Origin: Streptomyces sp. WAC 01529
Lineage (GTDB): Bacteria > Actinomycetota > Actinomycetes > Streptomycetales > Streptomycetaceae
Assembly (NCBI RefSeq): GCF_003945545.1
Contig: NZ_CP029617.1
Location: 4,289,001 to 4,353,000, forward strand
Direction of reading: 5' to 3'
DNA: 64,000 nucleotides
A program made the translations under genes and the position numbers. Under the pieces are notes generated by a model that did no database searches, had not been told where the DNA came from, and saw only the letters and a program-made list of their open reading frames with translations. This document shows positions 62,360 through 64,000 of this stretch, in pieces; the stretch's first letter is position 1, and every line of letters begins with the position of its first letter.

Positions 62360-63052
62360 ATGTCCCCGACCCCGCCCCCTACCCCGACCCGAGGAGTCTT
62401 CTTGGCCTGCGACCTGTGGCTGGTCCCGCTCGTCGACGTGTTGTGCCACAGCCCCGACAACCCCTTCGCGGAAGAGATCGCCGCCTACGACAAAGCGCTG
62501 CACGAGGCCGGCTACCCGCCCGTACCCGTCTTCTCCTACATGCCGGGCCTCTCCGGCGACGTCGCCCCGGTCGCGGGGTTCGACTACGACGCGCTGCACT
62601 TCCTGCGCCGCGCCTACCTGCTGCGCATCTGCGGCCTTGAGGTCACGCCGGTGGACGAACTGGGCGGCGACTACGAGCAGTTGCTGGAGATGTTCGACGC
62701 CACGGCCCAGCAGTCGCACCTGGTCTGGCACTACGACCACGCGGGCGCGTACGTCCCCGTGGACTTCCCCGCGCCGCTGTCCAACGACGAACTCCTCACC
62801 GGCGGGGGCCCGTTGGGCTCCTCCCAGGCGCTCCTGCGCGAGCTGGAGTTCGTCGCCCCGTCGATCGGCATAGACCCCGCGAACCCGCCCCTGGCCCCGG
62901 CCCCGCCGGCGCACCCCACGTCCCTGGAGGAACCGGCGGCCCCGGCCCCTCCGGACGCGAGCCCGTTCGCCAGAGAACGCCACGTCTGGCTGGGCCTGCA
63001 CGCGGCGACGACAAGAAGCCTCGCCCAAGGCTCAATGATCATCTACAGCTGA
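62360..63052 (+). CDS. Conserved hypothetical protein
   Basis: 230 residues from ATG 62360; a TTG at 62402 preceded by GAGGAG is a credible alternative start giving 216. Cytosolic, no membrane helix. Features are DLWLVPLVDVLCHSPDNPFA, EEIAAYDKALHEAGYPPVPV, FDYDALHFLRRAYLLRICGL and HLVWHYDHAGAYVPVDFPAP, then a Pro/Ala-rich spacer and ERHVWLGLHAATTRSLAQGS. I do not recognise the family. Eighty bases after the glycosyltransferase, same strand. Confidence 0.78.
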   Translation: MSPTPPPTPTRGVFLACDLWLVPLVDVLCHSPDNPFAEEIAAYDKALHEAGYPPVPVFSYMPGLSGDVAPVAGFDYDALHFLRRAYLLRICGLEVTPVDELGGDYEQLLEMFDATAQQSHLVWHYDHAGAYVPVDFPAPLSNDELLTGGGPLGSSQALLRELEFVAPSIGIDPANPPLAPAPPAHPTSLEEPAAPAPPDASPFARERHVWLGLHAATTRSLAQGSMIIYS

Positions 63053-63064
63053 GCACGGTGGGGA

Positions 63065-63106
63065 AGCCCGTCCGGCGTTTGAGGACGAACCCGGCGAAGC
63101 CGGTGA
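63065..63106 (+). repeat. Extragenic repeat family B, copy 2
   Basis: Matches 1254-1295 at 41 of 42 positions. Contains the small hairpin CCGGC-GAA-GCCGG. It lies between two convergent genes and may terminate one of them. Confidence 0.75.
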
Positions 63107-63131
63107 CAGGCCCGCCAAAAGCAGCCGGTGA

Positions 63132-63884
63132 CTACCTGGGTTCTGGCGGCCGCTGCCGAGGCATGTTCGGCCGCGCCCCCGGCGGCAACGGAAACCGCCC
63201 GGGCGGAGACGGCACCTCCCGGGCGGCCCCGCGCACCATCGCCTGCATGACCAGCGGCACGGGCCCCGCCCGGAACTCCACCATCCAGTCCGACGTCTCG
63301 GCCCGCACCAGCTCCGTCACGTCCTCGGAGAACCTCCGCAGCACCCCGAGGCACCGCTCCGCCGCCTCCCCCGCGGTCCCCTCCGTCGGCCCGAGCACCT
63401 CCCGCACGCTCTCCGTGGCCCAGTCGAACTGCAACGCCTGCAACCGCCGCTGCACGGCCTGCGCGGTCGCCACGTCCCGCATCCACCCGGACGTCAGCCC
63501 GAAGAACCGGTCGCACCCCACGCACGCCACCCCGGCAAGCAGCGAGACGAACCCCCACGTGGCCACCCCCGCCGCCGCCCCGGCCAGATCGAGCAGCGGC
63601 AGCACCCCGGCCCCCGCCGCCCCCAGCGCGGTCCCCGCCCGCAGCAGCCGCGCCCCGCGCCGCTTCCAGCCGCGGTCCGTGAGGTACCACTCGGCGGTGT
63701 CCAGGGCGCCCCGCTCCACCCAGCGGTACAGCTCGTCGAGGCGCGCGGCGGGCTCTCCCCAGTCGCCGAGCGGAAAAGTCCGCCCGGTCAGGTCCCCGAG
63801 ACGCTGCCCGCCCGCACCGGCACCCGCCCCCGCACCCTGCCCCTCGGGGGGCACCCCATCGGGCTGCATCTCCGGCTGGCTCAC
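63132..63884 (-). CDS. SLATT domain-containing membrane protein
   Basis: 250 residues from GTG 63884 (GAGGAG seven bases upstream; a reading from 63971 is less likely). A Gly/Ala-rich lead, then ARLDELYRWVERGALDTAEW, YLTDRGWKRRGARLLRAGTA, two close membrane helices (GAAGAGVLPLLDLAGAAAG, FVSLLAGVACVGCDRFFG) and the cytosolic helix SGWMRDVATAQAVQRRLQAL, the plan of SLATT proteins. SLATT domains are proposed membrane effectors in nucleotide-signalled defence, but many streptomycete members are lone chromosomal genes, as here; no nucleotide cyclase is nearby. A Pro-rich tail ends it. Confidence 0.82.
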   Translation of the reverse strand: MSQPEMQPDGVPPEGQGAGAGAGAGGQRLGDLTGRTFPLGDWGEPAARLDELYRWVERGALDTAEWYLTDRGWKRRGARLLRAGTALGAAGAGVLPLLDLAGAAAGVATWGFVSLLAGVACVGCDRFFGLTSGWMRDVATAQAVQRRLQALQFDWATESVREVLGPTEGTAGEAAERCLGVLRRFSEDVTELVRAETSDWMVEFRAGPVPLVMQAMVRGAAREVPSPPGRFPLPPGARPNMPRQRPPEPR

Positions 63885-64000
63885 CCGGCACTCCTCTACG
63901 AGATCCCTGACTGTTCCCTGCGGGGCTGTTCCCTGCGGTGGCGCAACGTTTTCCGGCCGATGCGGTGGCACAAGTCCTACCGCCCAATGGGTGGCCCTGA
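63885..64000. other. Gene-free window edge
   Basis: Upstream region of the SLATT gene. CTGTTCCCTGCGG occurs twice in direct repeat (63911-63923 and 63927-63939). No gene, promoter consensus or RNA is recognised before the window ends. Confidence 0.4.

Noticed and set aside
63132..63884. CBASS-type defence operon
   Set aside because: Only the SLATT protein is present; no nucleotidyltransferase or other effector adjoins it within the window.

Overview
The window is chromosomal DNA of very high GC content. It has dense genes, many GTG starts, short 4-8 nt overlaps and family names (HspR, DUF3151, YbjN-type, FG-GAP secreted proteins, LuxR-type orphan regulators) typical of Streptomyces. From memory, the order dnaK-grpE-dnaJ-hspR ... 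clpB ... spermidine synthase, pyrE, fba, kynA/kynU, P450, purA matches a conserved core region of Streptomyces chromosomes. No integrase, transposase, CRISPR array or tRNA was seen.

Layout. 1-4256: three tandem minus-strand genes for exported FG-GAP beta-propeller proteins, the first cut by the window edge. 4491-6758: a large membrane Fe-S oxidoreductase resembling mycobacterial EtfD, divergent from the heat-shock operon dnaK-grpE-dnaJ-hspR (7115-11398), which carries HspR operators (HAIR). A further HAIR precedes clpB (15620-18229). Between them lies an unusual locus (12032-14906): two paralogous LuxR-type regulators divergent from a two-gene unit made of a 78-residue exported peptide with a repeated DIIW motif and a small protein that looks like a Rieske-oxygenase fragment lacking its iron-sulphur ligands. 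18483-27217 is mostly housekeeping: YbjN protein, aminotransferase, a Gly/Ser/Cys mini-protein, DUF2617 plus membrane spermidine synthase, a tail-anchored SRPBCC protein, aldose epimerase, pyrE, fba and DUF3151. 27419-29335 is a divergent flavin oxidoreductase/CGNR-regulator pair. 29466-32658 is a tryptophan-to-anthranilate operon (kynA, kynU and a candidate formamidase). 32834-39084 holds a hydrolase, an acyltransferase and two tandem paralogous NarL-type two-component systems. 39217-46247 has a P450, an ABC exporter with a divergent GbsR/MarR regulator, a diacylglycerol-kinase-like protein and purA. 46410-56716 includes a Uma2 protein, a membrane PstS-like protein next to a Ser/Thr kinase, a MarR/DJ-1 pair, a DUF4956-VTC polyphosphate pair and an OmpR two-component system. 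56949-63884 has a class III aminotransferase, a 769-bp gene-free repetitive stretch, a GntR regulator overlapping a large glycosyltransferase, an unknown protein and a SLATT-domain protein.

Two extragenic repeat families recur. One is a GC hairpin followed by GGGGAACTGCGCGACCAGCC, nine variable bases and CCGCAG (eight copies). The other starts AGCCCGTCCGGCGTTTGAGG (two copies). The main candidate for an undescribed system is the LuxR/peptide/degenerate-Rieske locus, which could be a peptide-signalling module. That is inference from gene arrangement and sequence features only.
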